Positions 4,415 through 6,073 of a stretch of DNA of 6,073 nucleotides are shown here, in pieces; the first letter of the stretch is position 1; each line of letters opens with the position of its first letter. The position numbers were made by a program, and so were the translations under genes. The DNA comes from Klebsiella pneumoniae (GTDB lineage Bacteria; Pseudomonadota; Gammaproteobacteria; Ga0077536), in the NCBI GenBank assembly GCA_945873015.1, contig CAMCBY010000270.1, forward strand, positions 1 through 6,073. The letters are read 5' to 3'. The notes under the pieces are model-generated. The model searched no databases. It saw nothing but the letters and a program-made list of their open reading frames with translations, and was not told the origin of the DNA.

Positions 4415-6073
4415 ACGTTCACCTTCGGACGCGCAACACGCGCCATCAAACGGAATTCGCCGCTTTCGCGTCCATGCGCGCGCTGCGCCCAGGGGTCGTG
4501 CTGAGCATGTTTCTGCGCCTTCTCAAAGCGCGCGAGCAAGGCCGCGCGCAAGTCGGCGCGTTTAACGATGGTCTCGCGCACGGCATCCACACCGACCCGC
4601 GCCGCCCACGAGTACATCCGCTCAAGGTAGTGGCCTTGTTCGCGATAGAGCTGCAAGGTTGCCGCGCAGTACTCCACCACTTCATCTTCGCTCGTGACAT
4701 TGCACAGAATCTCGGTCGCTTTGAGATGCATACCGGCGGCGCCGGCAAAATGCAGCTCATAACCGCTGTCGACACAGATCACGCCAAAATCTTTACAGGT
4801 CACTTCGGCGCAGTTGCGCGGACACCCGGACACCGCGAGCTTGACCTTGTGCGGCGTCCACGCCCCCCATAAATATTTTTCGAGGCGAATGCCAAGGCCG
4901 GTGGAATCCTGGATGCCGAAGCGACACCAGTCGGTGCCGACGCAGGTTTTGACGGTGCGCAGCGCTTTGCCGTAGGCATGGCCGGACACCATGCCGGCAG
5001 CATTCAATTCCGCCCACACCGCCGGCAGATCCTGTTTACGTACGCCTAACAAATCGATGCGCTGGCCGCCGGTGACTTTCACTGCCGGAATGGCAAAACG
5101 CTCGGCTACATCGGCAATCGCGCGCAGTTCGGCGGGCGTGGTCATGCCGCCCCACATGCGTGGCACCACCGAGAAGGTGCCGTCTTTCTGAATATTGGCG
5201 TGGGCGCGTTCGTTGATGTAGCGCGACTGCGCGTCATCGACGTATTCACCCGGCCACGCTGCCAACAGGTAGTAGTTCAAGGCCGGTCGGCACTTTGCGC
5301 AGCCACAGGAAGTCGTCCATTCCAGGCTCTGCATGAGGGCCGCAATGGATTTTAATTCTTTGGCGAGGATGAGGCGCCGCACTTCATCGTGACCAAGCGC
5401 AGTGCAGCCACACATCGGCGCAATCGCATCGACGCTGTAGGCCGCGCCGAGCTGCAACTTCAATAATCGTTCAACCAGTCCCGTGCAGGAACCGCAGGAC
5501 GACGAAGCCTTGGTATGGGCGCGCACATCGTTGACGGTTTTTAATCCCTGGCTGGTGATGGCCTTGACTATCTTGCCCTTGCACACACCGTTACAACCGC
5601 AGATCTCCGCCTCATCGGGCAAGGCGGCAACAGCCGCGGTCGGGTCCATGCTCGCGCCACCGGCGTAGTGTTGACCGAAGATCAGCGTATCGCGGTTGTC
5701 ACTCACATCGCGCGCTTCGCGCAACTGCTGATAGAACCAGCCGCCATCGCGCGTATCGCCGAACAGCACCACACCGACAATACGATTGTCGGCCAGGGTC
5801 AGGCGTTTATAAGTGTGGCGCGCGGCATCGCGCAGCACGATTTCCTCGCGCCCTTCACCGTCGGCAAAATCGCCCGCCGAATAAACATCGATGCCGGTGA
5901 CTTTGAGTTTGGTCGAGACCTGCGAGCCGCTATAGCGCGCTGCGTTGCCGGCAAGTTCGGCCGCCACTACGCGCGCCATTTCATACAAGGGCGCGACCAG
6001 GCCATAACACTGGCCGCGATGTTCGACACACTCACCGACGGCAAAGACATCAGGGTCAGAAGTACGCAGGTCA
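4411..6073 (-). CDS. nirB: Nitrite reductase [NAD(P)H] large subunit NirB (partial, N-terminus outside window)
   Basis: This is the C-terminal 553 residues of the siroheme-dependent large subunit; the family is about 810-850, so roughly 270 N-terminal residues lie beyond the right edge. The fragment starts at the end of the FAD/NADH reductase domain, with DPDVFAVGECVEHRGQCYGL. Next comes a BFD-like [2Fe-2S] module, fragment Cys 158, 160, 193 and 196 (CGCNGVCKGK, CGSCTG). A second BFD-like cysteine set is Cys 221, 223, 258 and 261 (MCGCTALGHDEV, CGCAKCRPALNYYL). Ferredoxin-like and sulfite/nitrite reductase domains follow, with the [4Fe-4S]-siroheme ligands Cys 377 and 383 (CVGTDWC) and Cys 417 and 421 (CPRNC). 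All expected cofactor residues are present. It overlaps nirD by four bases and drives six-electron reduction of nitrite to ammonium with NADH. The promoter is outside the window. The TTG at 5988 is an internal leucine codon, not the start. Confidence 0.97.
   Translation of the reverse strand, partial: DLRTSDPDVFAVGECVEHRGQCYGLVAPLYEMARVVAAELAGNAARYSGSQVSTKLKVTGIDVYSAGDFADGEGREEIVLRDAARHTYKRLTLADNRIVGVVLFGDTRDGGWFYQQLREARDVSDNRDTLIFGQHYAGGASMDPTAAVAALPDEAEICGCNGVCKGKIVKAITSQGLKTVNDVRAHTKASSSCGSCTGLVERLLKLQLGAAYSVDAIAPMCGCTALGHDEVRRLILAKELKSIAALMQSLEWTTSCGCAKCRPALNYYLLAAWPGEYVDDAQSRYINERAHANIQKDGTFSVVPRMWGGMTTPAELRAIADVAERFAIPAVKVTGGQRIDLLGVRKQDLPAVWAELNAAGMVSGHAYGKALRTVKTCVGTDWCRFGIQDSTGLGIRLEKYLWGAWTPHKVKLAVSGCPRNCAEVTCKDFGVICVDSGYELHFAGAAGMHLKATEILCNVTSEDEVVEYCAATLQLYREQGHYLERMYSWAARVGVDAVRETIVKRADLRAALLARFEKAQKHAQHDPWAQRAHGRESGEFRLMARVARPKVNV

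Noticed and set aside
4154..4565. Plus-strand frames opposite nirD and the nirB 3' end
   Set aside because: They are antisense shadows of strongly conserved nitrite reductase genes, with no independent signals.

Overview
The window is GC-rich, densely packed proteobacterial chromosome, probably from a gamma- or betaproteobacterium. That placement is inferred from GC-rich codon use, a periplasmic YceI protein with a Sec signal, a CrgA-like LysR regulator and an assimilatory-type NirBD pair. No marker gene fixes the genus. I see no mobile element, CRISPR array, tRNA, rRNA or phage gene.

Left block (1-2661). A LysR regulator reads leftward and leaves the window before its C-terminus. It is divergent from a rightward set of three genes: a DODA/LigB-type extradiol dioxygenase, a secreted YceI-like protein and a small protein with two CDGSH iron-sulfur motifs. 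The 125-bp divergent region holds a GAAAT-N11-ATTTC dyad (a LysR T-N11-A box) and a plausible sigma-70 promoter. The dioxygenase has no ATG, GTG or TTG that keeps its N-terminal metal-ligand motif; the best start is an ATC behind a good ribosome binding site. Tight spacing suggests the three genes form one operon. A long perfect hairpin closes it, shared with the convergent gene that follows.

Middle block (2670-3975). Two leftward genes: a carboxymuconolactone decarboxylase (CMD)/AhpD-fold protein and a small DUF454 (YbaN-like) inner-membrane protein. About 330 bp of non-coding DNA lies between them. Its left part probably carries the CMD leader. Its right part looks like a degenerate dispersed intergenic repeat.

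Right block (3990-6073). The leftward nirB-nirD operon encodes the NADH-dependent, siroheme-containing nitrite reductase that converts nitrite to ammonium. nirB enters from beyond the right edge and overlaps nirD by ATGA. NirD keeps all four Rieske ligands. Two strong hairpins follow nirD and probably end the transcript.

The window looks like ordinary metabolic chromosome. The most unusual points are the non-canonical dioxygenase start and the uncharacterised regulator-dioxygenase-YceI-CDGSH module. I do not see a clear new defence or mobile system.
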